A stretch of DNA of 64,000 nt from assembly GCF_002994745.2 (NCBI RefSeq), contig NC_037090.1, positions 23,820,001 to 23,884,000 of the forward strand, read 5' to 3'. A program made the position numbers and the translations under genes. Below are positions 24,664 to 37,431 of the stretch, in pieces. The notes under the pieces were generated by a model. It had not been told where the DNA came from. It saw only the letters and a list, made by a program, of their open reading frames with translations, and made no database searches. Position 1 is the first letter of the stretch. Each line of letters starts with the position of its first letter. The DNA is from Rosa chinensis. Its lineage: Eukaryota; Streptophyta; Magnoliopsida; Rosales; Rosaceae.

Positions 24664-25345
24664 GTGGTACTCCTGATATTCAAGAACCAGCCTCCGACCA
24701 CCCAGCAGACCCAGCCTCCGACCACTCAGGGTCAGGCTCCGACCAACCAAGGTCAGGCTCCAACCTCCTCCAAGACTACTCCTTCCTCGGCCCCAACACC
24801 CTCGGCCTCCTCCCCCTCCTCATCCACATCCGACTCTCCCACCTCATCCCCGACCAGCTCCACCAGCCTCAAGCCCATCATCAATCGCCTCCTCATCCAC
24901 ATACGAGGAGATCGTCGCCTTCAACCACTATCGCCGGGAAACGACAACGACGTGGCTTTACTGCCGCTCGATCCCATCTTCTCTCTCTCTCCTTTCTCCA
25001 GATTCAATGCGCCTAGAAATGCGATTTGAACCGCGGAACTGAGATCTGCATCACAGCTCGCACTCGATCGAGTGGAGGATTTTATGCGGAGGAGAGAGAG
25101 AGAGAGAGACAGCGCCAGAGGAGAGAGAGAAACAGCGCCGGAGGCTAGAGAGAAAGCGCGGAGGAGAGAGAAACAGCGCCGGAGGGGGAGAGAGATCGGG
25201 ATGTGAGATTGATGTTGAGTGGCGTGTTTGTAATTTTTTAATTGAGTTGAGGGTATAATAGTCATTTGGTGTCAAATTGGGTATGTGGGAATAAAAATCT
25301 GTTGCTGGGGTAAGTGGAATAATTTTTGCTCATTTTGGGGCGTTG

Positions 25346-27246
25346 GGTCAAGGACCCTTTGTTTTTTTCCCCCTACTTCGTAGAGTTAAGTTCAAGAGAA
25401 ATTTTATTCACACATTGTAAATACGAGATACACATCCTTTTTCTCATACACACCCAATAACTTGAATATCTGATTGGTACGTTAAATTACTAAAACAGAC
25501 ATTTATATCAAAATAAAGAAACACGATTCGGGAATGATTTTTGAACTGCTTTTGGGGCTCTTTTTGCTTTTGGGCTTAGATTAGGGTGTTTGGTATTGTT
25601 TTTGGTCCAAATAGCTTCTCTCTAAAACTGATTATGAGAAGCTACTAAATAGTTGGAACATATTATCCTGCATTAGAGTTGTCTTCTCCTCTATGTGAAT
25701 AACGTGAATGAAGATGCAAACTTAGAACTCTAGTTAGAAATAGTTAATGACAATGATTGATGAACATCCCTAGTTCCAAAGAAAATTATCGACAGCGTAA
25801 TGGATTCTGATATTGGTATTTCTCAACGCTCAATTGAGATATGACTTCTCCATCTTTGACTAAATTTTATTTACTACAAAATTTAGGTTTTCAATTGCAA
25901 TTATTGTTTGGGCTAATTAGTTTAATGGCTGGATTTGTTATCGTTATTGGAACTAAAGAGCTGTGATATATTTCTTAAGACATGGAGGAAGTATGCCTTT
26001 TGCAACGAGTACCAAGTCTTTTCTTTCTAGGAAGTGCGTGAATGGAGATTTCTTGTCCTTGGAGATTTTCTTCTAATTTCCTTTGTTAATTGCACTTAGT
26101 GGTCAGTTTCTCTTAAATGATCAATACTGGAGACGTGATACTAGCTAATTCTAAGTTAGGTGTTGGATCTTTAATGCATAGTGCATTGCTGATAAAACTT
26201 TACTAATGTTTTATATAAAAAGCATAAGCAACTCATATCTATCCCACCACTACATGATCTAATATTCTGTGCAGTACAAGGATGTGATTAAAGTTCTTTT
26301 CAAGTTTTCAATTCATATACTTGTTAAGTTCCGGTGTCTATTATTATTGAGAATTACTATCCCAGAAACCAACAACCAAATAACCATGACTACAGAAATA
26401 CGCAGCAGGATTTAGTAGCACTAGAGTAACTTAGATAGCCAGCCATGAGCTTCAAGTATTGACACAATAAATGTGGCATGTATGCATTACAAGGTTTTTG
26501 AAAATACCAGAAATTGGTGCATCTGGCTCACTTTTTCACACGTTTTGAGTTCTCATTTTGTCATAAACTTGTGAAAAGGTCTGTAGTGATAAGAATAATA
26601 GGATAACATAGAGATATTTCGTTATTGTTTCGTTGAGAAAAATGGAAATTCTGCATATTATTTCGTCAAGAATGGCAATAACTATGTTAAGTTTGTTGTT
26701 GTTGGTACAATTGCTAGCAATCCCTGCCTCTGCATTTGTCATACAGTCAAAAGTTTGTATGAATCAGTTTGCCCCTGCGAATTCTAATGTTAGGACTTAT
26801 TTTACATAAATGGGAGTTCAGAAGAGAAGGCTTATTTTTCACATGTTTTGGGTTTTTAACTTGTCATAAACTATGTTTTTGCATTTTTAAGAAGGATTCA
26901 AACTCTTCACTTATTTTGACTTTTATAAACTCCAAGCTGAAGTCCAACATGGTGATGCCTCTACTAGATATAGAGGAATCAGAGTAGATTGTTCACGTGA
27001 TTATACCAACGAGTTCATAACGCACAAGGGAATATTTCATTCAGTTTGATTTAAATCATTAATGGACCTTATTTAAGTTGGATTATAAATTAAATGTGTT
27101 GCTTTGTGTAGATATTTAAAAGAAAGGCTGTGTTACTTGAATGGATCCATACAACGGGAAATAAAAACAATTGTGTGATTGTGATTGAGAGGTCTGATTC
27201 ATCAAATTTGGGTAATATTGTAATAAGAAGAGGAAACCAAAAATAA
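25346..27246. other. Intergenic, nothing recognised
   Basis: AT-rich sequence without exon-like blocks, repeats or RNA genes that I can support. Confidence 0.5.
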
Positions 27247-27251
27247 GATTT

Positions 27252-27456
27252 TGTTGTAGAGAAACTGAAATTGAGAGAAAATTGTTGTGTATTCTCATTG
27301 ATAATAAGGGCCTATTTATATAGAGGATTACAATGCATAGAATGTTAATTGTACAAGGAAAGATAATCTCTAGATTCTTCTAATTAAACCCTATTACCAC
27401 TAGATCAAGTAACCTGGAGTTTGGGCCAAACACAAATTAGGGTTTTACTTGAACAC
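27252..27456 (-). repeat. 3' LTR of the Copia element
   Basis: 205 bp, from TGTTGTAGAG to TTGAACA as read on the plus strand. It is paired with 35944-36147 and next to the polypurine tract. Confidence 0.92.
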
Positions 27457-27699
27457 TCCCCCTTGTGTTGCCCAAACGCGGTGCTTTTCTCGTTGCCTCA
27501 TTAAAAACCATGTCGAGTAACAAAAACCCTGTGGGACAAAAATAACCTCGGTCGAAGGGGAAAAACAGCACAACACACCCTTCACGTTTCGAGACCATAC
27601 ATGTAGACATCTCCCTCTGATGTCTGCATCTCCCCCTAATGACTACGGTCATGGGAGTTCGGATAACTTCCGCAAACGATGCTACCAACATGTTTCTCG

Positions 27700-30600
27700 A
27701 AAGTGGAATTTAGGCAATGACTTAATGAGTAAGTTTGCCACACTGGCCTCAGATTGAACCTAGTTCACTTTGATCTTGAAGAGAGTTTGTTGTTGCTGAT
27801 TATCCTTGGTGTTGTCGCTTTTGATGTAGCCTTGCTTCGTTTGTTAAAAACAAGCAGCATTATCCTAAATGCTCGTAGGCTCATATGTGGTAGATTTTAA
27901 ACCACAATTTTTCGAACATGCGTAATTATGAATCTAATCCATATACATTCACGAACCACTTTGTGAAGAGCAATAGTCTCTGCATTGTTCTAGGATATAG
28001 CGACTAGGATCTATCCTGTAGACCTCCAAGATATCACGGTCTTTTCCCATGGTGGACACTTAACCAGTTTGGGAATGACCTTTGTATGGGTCAGAAAGAT
28101 ACCCAATATCAGCAAAACCTTCCAAAACACATGTCGTTTTGGGATGGGGAAGTTGGACACAGGTCAGTGTTGGCGGCGATTCTGGTGTGTGATGGGTCCG
28201 AATCCATCATCTCTCTATAGGGATAGAATCAAGCTCATATCAATCGTACATCTCAAGTACCGAAATATATATTTTTCCACCAATCCAATGGTGTCGCGTT
28301 GACGCAAAGCTATATCTAGCTAACCAGTTCATTGCAAATGAGATGTCCGGTCTTGTGCATTTAGCTAAGTACAATAATGCGCCTATTGTACTTAAGTAAG
28401 ACACTCTTGCCTCTAGCACATCTTCGTCATCATCCTTTGAACGAAGAAAATCCTTTTCAGGATCAAGACTATGGACGATCATGGGGGTGCTTGAAGGTTT
28501 GACCTTGTCAAAATGCCTAAGCATCTATCAACACGATGCTCAAGTTCCAAACCGAGGCATAATCGTGTTCTCCCAAAATCCTTCATCTCAAACTCGGATT
28601 TAAAGTGTTCAGAGGTTTCCCTTAACTTTTTAAGGACTTCTAATGAAGATCATGTCCAACATGAACCGCGATGGAATCTGAAACTTGTTATGGAACAGCG
28701 TGGTCATATCCCTTCCCAATCAAGTAGTCATTTTAGCGAGCGTTTCAACCTCTTTGTAAACTCGCTCCGTGGTCTAGAGCCACTTGACTTGGGTAAATGA
28801 AGTTCACCATGAACCTTCATGTATATTCCGTATCTAGATCCCTATAGAGATATGTAGTGACCACATTTGTAAGCTGCATGTTCAGTTATTCGGAAACTAC
28901 CAAACTGACAGGGTAGTGGAGTGCAATGACATCTATTACGAGAGAATATGTCTCATCATAGTCAATTCCAGGGCGTTTTGTGAGAAGCCTTGCTCCATAA
29001 GGCGAGATTGCCATCTCTTTTTCTCATCACGCTTTCTAACGAAGACCCATTAGTCAATAGGCTTTATATTAGGAGGTGTTGACATTACTAGCTCGAAAAC
29101 CTTCCTTTTCGTTAGAAAATCCATCTTAACCTGAATCGCATCTTTCCATTTAGGCCAAATCTCTCTACGTTGGCATTATTCATCAACGAAGTGTGGTTCG
29201 ATATCATCGGACTCAACAAACTCATGCGCAACTACATCAACAATTATGATGGAGTTTCTATCCCACGTCTCATGTACACTAGTGTAAGTTTCATAGAGCT
29301 CTATATTCTCGGGAATAGGTTCTGACGTTGAGGCGTCTCCCAACGATAACCCTAACCCGGAAGATTCTCATGAGACGGATTTTGAGTCTTGATTATCAAA
29401 GGATTGGAATGTGCCAAGTTGTCCTTTGAACCTACAGGCCTCCCACGCATCCTAGTTGGGGCCATGGCCTGTAACGCCAGAGTGCTACTCTCTTTGGCGT
29501 TGGCGCCATGCCTACCTCCGTGTAGGGTGGCGCTACGTCCTCTCGTAGGGACGTCCTTCCTTGCAGGCTTGTTTGCAGCATATTTGTGTGATTTCGTCAC
29601 TTTAACGGGGATCGAGATGAGACATAGTGGGGACAGACTATGACAATTCTTGTCATTCCTGTTGAACATTCGTGTTCTTATCTCCCCCTAATGACTGGAA
29701 GACTGTCTCATCAAAGTGACATCTGCAAATTTAGCGGTAAGGAGATCGCCATGCAAGGGCATTAAGTGGCGGACGATTGTTGGAGTCTCAAATCCAACTG
29801 AGTTGCCCATTCTTCTGTAAGGACCTATCATAGAGCGCTATGGCGGTGCAATTGGCACATAAATGGCTCACTCAAATATGCGTAAGTACGATACTTGTAC
29901 CCAGTCACTAGCTGTAACGCAGAGGTACATTGAGTGGCGGTGGGTTGTAGATGAATTAGCATAGCTGCTGCATGCGATATTGCTTCACCCCAAGAGGATA
30001 TAAGGAGATTGGTGCGCATTACCAATATTCGAACTATCATCATAGTCGTTTCCGCAAGACCATTTGGGTGTGTACATGGGAATATGATGTCCAACATCAG
30101 TCCCATTGCAATATCCATCGAAAGTCTTTCGATGTAAACTCTCTAGCATAGTCAAATCCAATTGACTGAATAGGATGATCGGGAGAGTGAGCCCGTTGTC
30201 ATATGATATGTGCTAGGAGTGTAGCATAAGCAGCATTTATAGGTGGACAATGGCACAACACGTGACCAGCGTGTTTGCGTGTCAACCAACATCATGAAAT
30301 ATTTAAGCGTCCGCAAGTTGGTTGAATTAATCCACAGAATCCCCATGGATTCTATGTAAGAATAGAATGAGTATGTTCATTTCCTTTGCATAGGACAGTC
30401 TTAGTCCTAATTTCCCTAAGGAACGGGCTTTGTAAAACGAGCGAGAGGCTTTAGAAGCAACCAATGAGAATTTTAGTTAGGCCTGAGCGTCTAAAACGCT
30501 ATTTGAAGCAAGTTGGTGATTGCAACATCACCTGGGGTGCCATCACCATGATGGACTCCATCCATGGCATTATGGATAGGGACTGCGCCAGCCCTAGGCT

Positions 30601-31540
30601 GGTGGTGGACGGAGGCGGCCCCCTAGGCAGTAGCGTCGGTCACACATAGTCCAGAAATCAACTTTTGATTCATGCTTCATGTCGCTCGAGAGAAAGGATG
30701 TCAATGTGAAGTCTTTAGTAGATGGATCATCATATCATGACTAGGATGACCTATCCTGTCGTGACAAAGCCAATATGTGTCTAAATCCAAGAGATCTTCT
30801 CAACTTTATTGGATTTAATAGCTTGAATAGTGACATAGATCGAGTCCACTAGAGAGACACATAATCTTCTCTAAGATGCGCCTTTGTTCGCAATCATTAG
30901 AGGTATTGCAAAGGAACTCATTTCTGTTCTCTACATGCGTTTTTGCATAGAATCCGTTGGCAATTCATAGGTGCGATTTGCCCTAGGAGCGTAGAGAGTT
31001 TTTGCGACAGTAATCAAGGTGCCTTTTGGCAAGGGGAACTTGGGCTATTCCATATCCTTGAATTAATACTGATGGCCCAGCCATCGTAGTCACAAAATAA
31101 TATGCTCAGAATCAAAACTGAGTCATAATGAAAAGAACTTGAAATTTTTTTCATAAGCCAACGGAGTTACATCATTGTCTCTTTAATAAAAGAAAATCTA
31201 ATCCAAAATGCTAGCTAATGCAAAACAATGGTAGTCATCTAACTTATTTCAGTAATTCCAAAATAAATGTGACCAGGTGAGTAAAAAGATGTCGGTGGAG
31301 AAAGGCTCGCTTAAGTACCACTAATCTCAGAACCTTTCTAGACATCACACTTATTTTGGGTGAGCCTACTTTGAAGAAAGACTAAGCCATTGGCATTTAC
31401 TACAAAGTATATGGCAATTGCCTATTACATCTCTTGGAAAAATAAAAACTTAAACAGAATTGGCGATCTATTAATCCCAGCCAGATTTGTAGTCTTCAAC
31501 CCTTCATTCTAGATCATCTTCTTGATCTTCTTGTTCCACA
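27700..31540 (-). pseudogene. Decayed Copia pol: integrase, reverse transcriptase, RNase H remnants
   Basis: Integrase core pieces occur at 30346-30152 (YFMMLVDTQTRWSRVVPLST) and 30118-29828 (a decayed NGLAE motif, then SSWGEAISHAA). The reverse transcriptase end is at 28524-28240 (YLAKCTRPDISFAMNWLARY). Many stops and frameshifts separate the pieces. Confidence 0.85.
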
Positions 31541-31884
31541 TAGTGAGCTTCTCTTGCTTCACATTATGCTTTGTGGGCGGTGACAAGTTCTTCAGGAGCT
31601 CTACAAATGTGTGCCCAATGATCAGACACTCCACATCGAGAACATACATCTCTTTGCTCAAACTCCATTGATTGAGGGGCTTTAAAAGCGTCATTTAGAT
31701 GGCTCTTAATTAGTGTTGATGGCGCCACCAACATGGCCAGAGGAGTTGCCTCCCTCTCTCTTTCCACGTTGACCTCTTCGGTTATGTGTTCGCCTATTTT
31801 GGCGGTTACCTTCCCCAGTAGAGCGATTATATGGACCAGAATGTCCAAATGTATCTGTTTGGACCCAAAATGAACATTTTGGCC

Positions 31885-33660
31885 TGACAAGGCACGTCTT
31901 GGAGAAATTGAGCCAATATCAGTGGCTCAAGATATATATTTTCGACAAGCTCGAAATATATATTTAGAGGCTAAATAAAGCCTACTATGGAAGCATGGAA
32001 GCATGAAAAGTCAACTTTAGCACATTTTCCTACTTCGGCTAGGAGAAACTGAGCTAAACAAGGAAGGAGGGGAGGCAGACTAACCAAATGAAATCTAAAT
32101 GAGCTAAAACTTTCCAGATTAATACTAGACATCCCAAGAATCATTTCTTATGAAGAGTGCCAGAGCTATTTTTGAGTGGAAGGCCTTCAAACAATCAGTC
32201 CAATTTTCTACAGAAGCAAAACTGGAAAACTGGACCTGTAAGAGGTCCAGCAGCATTTTCGGCCCAACCGCATGGAATAAAGCTCTGAAAATTTGTCAGG
32301 ATGATCTACACTCATAGTGGAATATTGTTTATGAATAAGTCGAAGGCTCATTCTGAAGTCTTGTTGGAGAAATAATTGAAGGAATAAAGGGGCAGAAACT
32401 GACCTAAAACCAGCTCAATATTCACATGTTCATGTTTCCTACCCACATGAAGAAAGCTAGATGCTTTTCTTTTTTCCTTGGATATATTTTTCTACTACAA
32501 TCTCTTTAATACATCATCATCACTTCCATGTTTCTGCACCTTCATGCTTTGCTTTCATTTCATCATTTCTCTATCTTTTCCATATTTTACAAATCACTTT
32601 CATACTCCACTTTCATTATTTTTCTTCCACTCATCATTTCACTCTTCTTTTTCTTCCCTATATAAACACCTTCTCCTCTCATTCTAAAACACACATTCAC
32701 AACATCAAAACATCTCTAAGATGATCTAAGTTCTCTCTAGAGCAACCTCTCTAAGAGCAACTCCTCTCCTTCTCTTTCTCTTACCGGTGATCACACTCCT
32801 AGTCCTAGTCTTCTCAGAAGCCGACTTTCAGTGCCACCAAACCCTCTGTCAACGTACTTCGGTCCTAGTCTCCTCAGGAGCCGATTGTAGTACCACGACC
32901 ACACAGACACACTCACAACATCAAAACATCTCTAAGATGATCTAAGTTCTCTCTAGAGCAACCTCTCTAAGAGCAACTCCTCTCCTTCTCTTTCTCTTAC
33001 CGGTGATCACACTTCTAGTCCTAGTCTTCTCAGAAGCCGACTTTCAGTGCCACCAAACTCTCTGTCAACGTACTTCGGTCCTAGTCTCCTCAAGAGCCGA
33101 TTGTAGTACCACGACCAAATACCAACACCAAGACACATTCACAACAACAACATCTCTAAGATGATCTAAGTTCTCTCTAGAGCAACCTCTCTAAGAGCAA
33201 CTCCTCTCCTTCTCTTTCTCTTACCGGTGATCACACTCCTAGTCCTAGTCTTCCCAGAAGCCGACTTTCAGTGCCACCAAATCCTCTGTCAACGTACTTC
33301 GGTCCTAGTCTCCTCGGGAGCCGACGGTAGTGCCGCGACCACAACGGTTACAGAACCAGCCAAGCAAGGGTAACTCCCTAGCAACCCAGCCAAGCTAAAG
33401 TCACGCTTTAGCAAGTTCTCCTCACTTCCCAGTGGTTCTCGCTCTGTTCGATCTACAACATCGAGTATCGATTGTGATTTTCAAGAAGCTCAGCAAAATT
33501 CTTCGCCACGAGGCACAAAGAATCCCACGATGAGGTTGGTGCTCTCTTCGTCCACAATTGCTTGAAAGAAGTCAGGTCAAGGGACACCCCCGACGACCCC
33601 GCCCGAACGGTGCTGGCACGCCCGCACAGAAAAGAGACTGTTGACCAGCTGCAACAAAAT
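31885..33660 (+). mobile_element. Gypsy-like LTR fragment inserted in the Copia gag
   Basis: A plus-strand promoter-like CCTATATAAACACC at about 32657 is followed by a transcript-leader-like region. Near 33535 is GGTTGGTGCTCTCTTCG, similar to the primer-site zone after many plant Gypsy LTRs. No protein domain is seen. Borders are approximate and no target duplication was resolved. Confidence 0.45.
32693..33343 (+). repeat. Three tandem copies of a 216-224-bp unit
   Basis: The landmark CATCTCTAAGATGATCTAAG recurs at 32711, 32927 and 33151. Each unit contains TTACCGGTGATCACAC and a GTCAACGTACTTCGGTCC segment. The copies are nearly identical, so the expansion is recent relative to the host Copia. 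Confidence 0.9.
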
Positions 33661-35943
33661 TGGAGCCAAACAGTATCCCTAAGATTAGGGTTTCACTCTT
33701 GGCACCTTCTCTTTGGGGCGTGACTATAATTAGATTCCGGAATATACTCTATTCCCATGGATCTCGAATTATAGTTCTTCACAAGGATGTTGTCATGTTT
33801 TTCAGCAACATTCATAGCTCCAATGAGCTCATGAAACCTAGTGATCTGTCTTGTAGTAACATCGATTCGATAGTTCTTAGCAACCATCAATGCAGAGACG
33901 AGGAAGGTAGAGAGAGTTTTCTCAATCAACATCGCATTTGTGATCTCTTTACCACATAATTCCATTAAGGATTTAATACAAAGTGCTTCCGAATTGTAGT
34001 CAAGAACTGACTTGAAATCACAGAAGCGGAGGCTATGCCATCTCACTTCTAGGTTAGGAAACAGGGAGTCACGAACGTTGCCAAATCTTTCTTCGAGTGA
34101 GACCCATAGTGTTAATGTCTAAAAGTCTAGCGGTAGCTGGACCTTAGTTAACGCTGATCCGGCGGGCGGATCGATACCTTTGTTGTGAGTGGTTCCCGTT
34201 ACCTGTCAAATAAAATACAATGGGCGTCAGAGGGAGACCGCGCCGGGCGGTCTTCAACTCTCCGATGCCTAAGTTAGTCAATGTATTTATGTTGACAAAG
34301 TAACAGTAGGTAAGTATTGAATGCGTCATTAATGAGGAGAGAGGAGAGAACCTTTTATAGGTGAGGAAGAGGATGATCTTCTCTTTGTTTTCGATGTGGG
34401 ACTGATGTGCTTCAGTTCCCAGTTTCAGTAGCTTCTGATGCCATCTTGACACGGCGCGTGGCGGCGCGTCGGCGGTGCTTTGGGGTTGATCCGGGGCTCA
34501 GGCGGTAACCCGGCTAACTGTCTTTACGCCAGTCACTCATATGGTGGGCGTTGGTACCCCTGGTGGTACCATGAGCGTGGCTCATTATAGCTAATTATGC
34601 TTGCAAATGGACATGTGTGTACACATAGCCTTCTGGGGTCTTCTTCATTCATACACTCGTACTGGAGCGAATCATCCATATGACGAGTCATTATGATGAT
34701 GGCTTTCGCCTTATTTGCCTCTAAGGCTGCTCTATTTGCTTCCAAAGCTTGAGCTTGCTCAACAGTTAGCACGTCCTGGCTAGGCTCGAGAATCATATCT
34801 AGAATTTCATCGGCCTTGAGATGCTGGTGGACATCACGAACCCACTTGTGATATCCAGAGCCAGTTGTTCCCAATGGAGCAAAGTCCAATTTATTCAGGT
34901 TACTCATCCTGAAAGAGAACAAGAAATTAGGGTTAGTTTCGGAGCGTAAAAGGCTACCACGAAAACAAATAAAATTTCTAGGCATAGTCGCTTCCAAGAA
35001 ATTCGATTCCAAGAGGGGTTGGATTAGATCTATATAATGATGTTTGTGGTCGATCGTTTTATCTCAACAAACTCTAAGTTTGGAGAACTCTACAAGCTCC
35101 AAGCTTGGAGTGAGCACGAACCCCCACAGTTTGGCTTAATTTGGTCTCCCCGATGATAAAGAAAGGGGGGTAGAAGAAGGGAGGTTCCAAGTCCTTGAAA
35201 AGAACAGAAATTAAATTTAAAAACTCTAAACAAAGAGAACGTTTAGTAAAAAATATATAGAAAGAGGTCGCCGGAAAAAGTCACCGGAAAAGTCGCCGGA
35301 AAGTGACCGGAAAAGCTGTTGACCGGGGGTTGACGGGAGTTGACCAACGTTGACCGGGGGTTGACTGGCAGTTGACCGGAGGGCTGACGTGGCACTGATG
35401 CTAACGGGCAGTGGGTCCGGCTGCTGACGTGTAGTGATGACATGGCAGTGCTGATGTGGCAGTGGGTCCTTCTGCTGACGTGGCTGTGGGTCCTGCGTCA
35501 GTGGGGTTCTTGGGCTTCTTTTCCTTTCCTTTTTTTTTTTTCTTTTCTTTTCTTCTTCTTTTCTGCCCGTTCAAGACGTAGATGTTCAGGTGGTCAGTTC
35601 ATGTATTTTTAGGCCAGTTTTTGAAGTTTTTCTTCCGGTTCTTGAAACTTCAGATCAGTGGGGTTCTCCTATCAAAATTTGGTGGAAATTGGAGGTCCGG
35701 AAGATGGTGAAGCGGTGGAATATTTGCTGCAAGATGTATGGAGCTTCCGGTTGCTGGTTCAGTAGGTTTCCGGCCGGTTCTTGGGGTGCCGCAGCAGGTT
35801 CTGGATTCCTGGAATCGAGTTCTTCAATGTGTGAGGTGGAGGCAGAAAAGGCTTCAAGGTTTTGTATTCGGATTCAAGGTTTTAAGCTTCTTGAATCAGG
35901 GTTTGGCTATTTGTTTCAGGGTTAGGGCTTCGTGCTGATAACG

Positions 35944-36147
35944 TGTTGTAGAGAAACTGAAATTGAGAGGAAATCGCTATGTATTCTCATTGATTATAGA
36001 GGTCTCTTTATATAGAGGATTACAATGCATAGAATCTGAATTGTACAAGGAAAAATAATCTCTAGATTCTTCTAATTAAACCCTTTTACCACTAGATCAA
36101 GTAACCTAGAGTTTGGGTCAAACACAAATTAGAGTTTTACTTGAACA
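35944..36147 (-). repeat. 5' LTR of the Copia element
   Basis: 204 bp matching 27252-27456, followed by the target duplication GATTT. Confidence 0.92.
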
Positions 36148-36777
36148 GATTTGTAGTTTTTTGTTTGTTCCCAAGCCTACCACATATGGATGTCATGCAA
36201 TGGTTCTCAATTAATTTACTTTGAATTATTCTTTACATATATAGCAGCTTGAGAGCTCGAGCTTGGTGAGGGATCAGACTAATGTAATTCCAAAAAAATT
36301 AAAGAAGAAGTACTACTCCCTTCAAAAAAGAAGAAGAAGAAGAAATACTACAGCCATCAAACATAATGAATACAAAAACAGAATGCTCACATATAGAGAT
36401 AGACTAACAGACATAAGCTCATAGATTGAGCGGGGTTCATCACCTGCATAAACTTCAATGTCAAAGTTTCAATATGCCCTCAACATGTTTCCACAAAGAC
36501 AACACCAAGAGAGTACTGCCAATAACCTCAAGCAGATTAGAAAACTTGTAATGGTAAACTCTGGTAATGATAAGAAAGAATAGAAAGAAGAATAATGCCT
36601 GGAAATGCAAGAGATAAGCGGTAGTGAGAACATGCTTCATTCTTGATAGATTAGTAAATGCATTCACTTCAGCAGTATGGATGTCATGCTCACTTCTATA
36701 GGGATAAAATTTGAGAGTGAACCTATAAACACAACGAGGAGACATCTTTTCTTATCAAAAAAAAAAAAAAAAAGAAC

Positions 36778-37000
36778 GAGGAGACATCTTTTCAAGGAAA
36801 AAATATCTAGTTGACAAGAGAATATTTTGTCGAGGAGCATATTTCTTATCGAGGGAAAAATATCTTGTTGAGGAGGATCTAGTTAAGGCAAAACCTTTCA
36901 AGAAAAATTTGCTCGAAGAGAGATTTGCTCGAGGATAAATTTGCTCGTGGAGAGATTCGAATAATCTCCTAGAGGCAGAGAGGAATCCTCTTGAGGTAAC
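36778..37000. repeat. Degenerate short tandem repeat (GCTCGAGGA/TTTGCTCG type)
   Basis: Irregular units of about 22-30 bp with recurring cores such as ATTTGCTCG and GAGGA...ATATCT. No open frame explains them. Confidence 0.5.
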
Positions 37001-37254
37001 AAAATACATAGGCATCTGAGCAGTGGCGGACCCGGAAGTGAGCTTCTCTGGGGGTGAACTTGAATTACAAATATACAATAGCTGACATAAAAGCTGAAAA
37101 ATTTAAAAACACATAATCTAAAGATAAAATTTTACTATGAGTCTAGAGCAGGAGAAACTATTATTTTTTATCATTCTCATGGACATAAATATACAGCCTT
37201 AAGAGAAAAAGGTTCCCAAGTTATAAGTTATAACATAGAAAGGGGATTGTCTAT

Positions 37255-37431
37255 GGTACATTAATGTACTGATACATCAAGTAGACTTGTTTAATATAGA
37301 GGTAGACTAGCTCGGTACATAGGTAGACTAGTCTACTACTTATGCATGGAGTTAGTCTACCCTTGTATCGAGCTAGTCTACCTCTGTATTGAACTAGTCT
37401 ATTTAATGTATTGATACATTAATGTACTGAA
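37255..37431. mobile_element. Foldback MITE-like hairpin
   Basis: The left half (GTACATTAATGTACTGATAC ... GAGGTAGACTAGCTCGGTAC) is mirrored by the complement of the right half (GTACATTAATGTATC ... GAGGTAGACTAGCTCGATAC). About 80 bp of each arm can pair around a short loop near 37340. Confidence 0.7.

Larger units (their letters stand above)
23870..25345. mobile_element. DNA-transposon-like element with exon-like cargo
   Basis: The left side reads TTACCCCATTTC...GATTTTTTTCCCAC and the complemented right side TTACCCCAGC...GATTTTTATTCCCAC, an inverted pair over about 60-70 bp. The interior is unlike its flanks: a GC-rich block (24660-25200), a 33-nt A run (24624-24656), GA-rich runs and the minisatellite. 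No transposase is seen. Borders are approximate and no target duplication was fixed. Confidence 0.5.
31564..35012 (-). pseudogene. Decayed Copia gag, split by an insertion
   Basis: The gag start is at 35012-34533 (LNKLDFAPLGTTGSGYHKWV, then IMTRHMDDSLQYEC). The middle is at 34046-33693 (RFHELIGAMNVAEKHD). The zinc knuckle CSRCGVSDHWAHIC is at 31890-31564. The 1.8 kb between the last two pieces is foreign sequence. Confidence 0.85.
27252..36147 (-). mobile_element. Complete Ty1/copia retrotransposon, decayed, with target duplication
   Basis: An 8.9-kb element in minus orientation. It has two LTRs with TG...CA ends, a 5-bp target duplication GATTT (27247-27251 and 36148-36152), and a polypurine tract (AAGGGGGAG on the minus strand, 27457-27465). 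A primer-site-like TTATCAGCACGAA on the minus strand lies just inside the 5' LTR near 35940. Coding order from the 5' LTR is gag, integrase, reverse transcriptase, then RNase H, the Copia order. All frames are broken. The LTRs differ at roughly 16 of 204 sites in my rough alignment, so it is not recent. A second retroelement piece interrupts gag. Confidence 0.93.

Noticed and set aside
24330..24725. Minus-strand 131-codon frame with a Phe run
   Set aside because: The Phe run is the translated A33 tract and the rest is the minisatellite.
24664..25029. 121-codon Thr/Pro/Ser-rich frame
   Set aside because: Low-complexity composition inside a transposon-like element; other frames are equally open. 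Not called as a gene.
32693..33343. Regular repeats that might be a CRISPR-like array
   Set aside because: Units are about 220 bp, contiguous, in a plant LTR; no spacers.
36461..36745. Minus-strand 94-codon frame with hydrophobic middle
   Set aside because: No splice context, family or codon bias that I can support.
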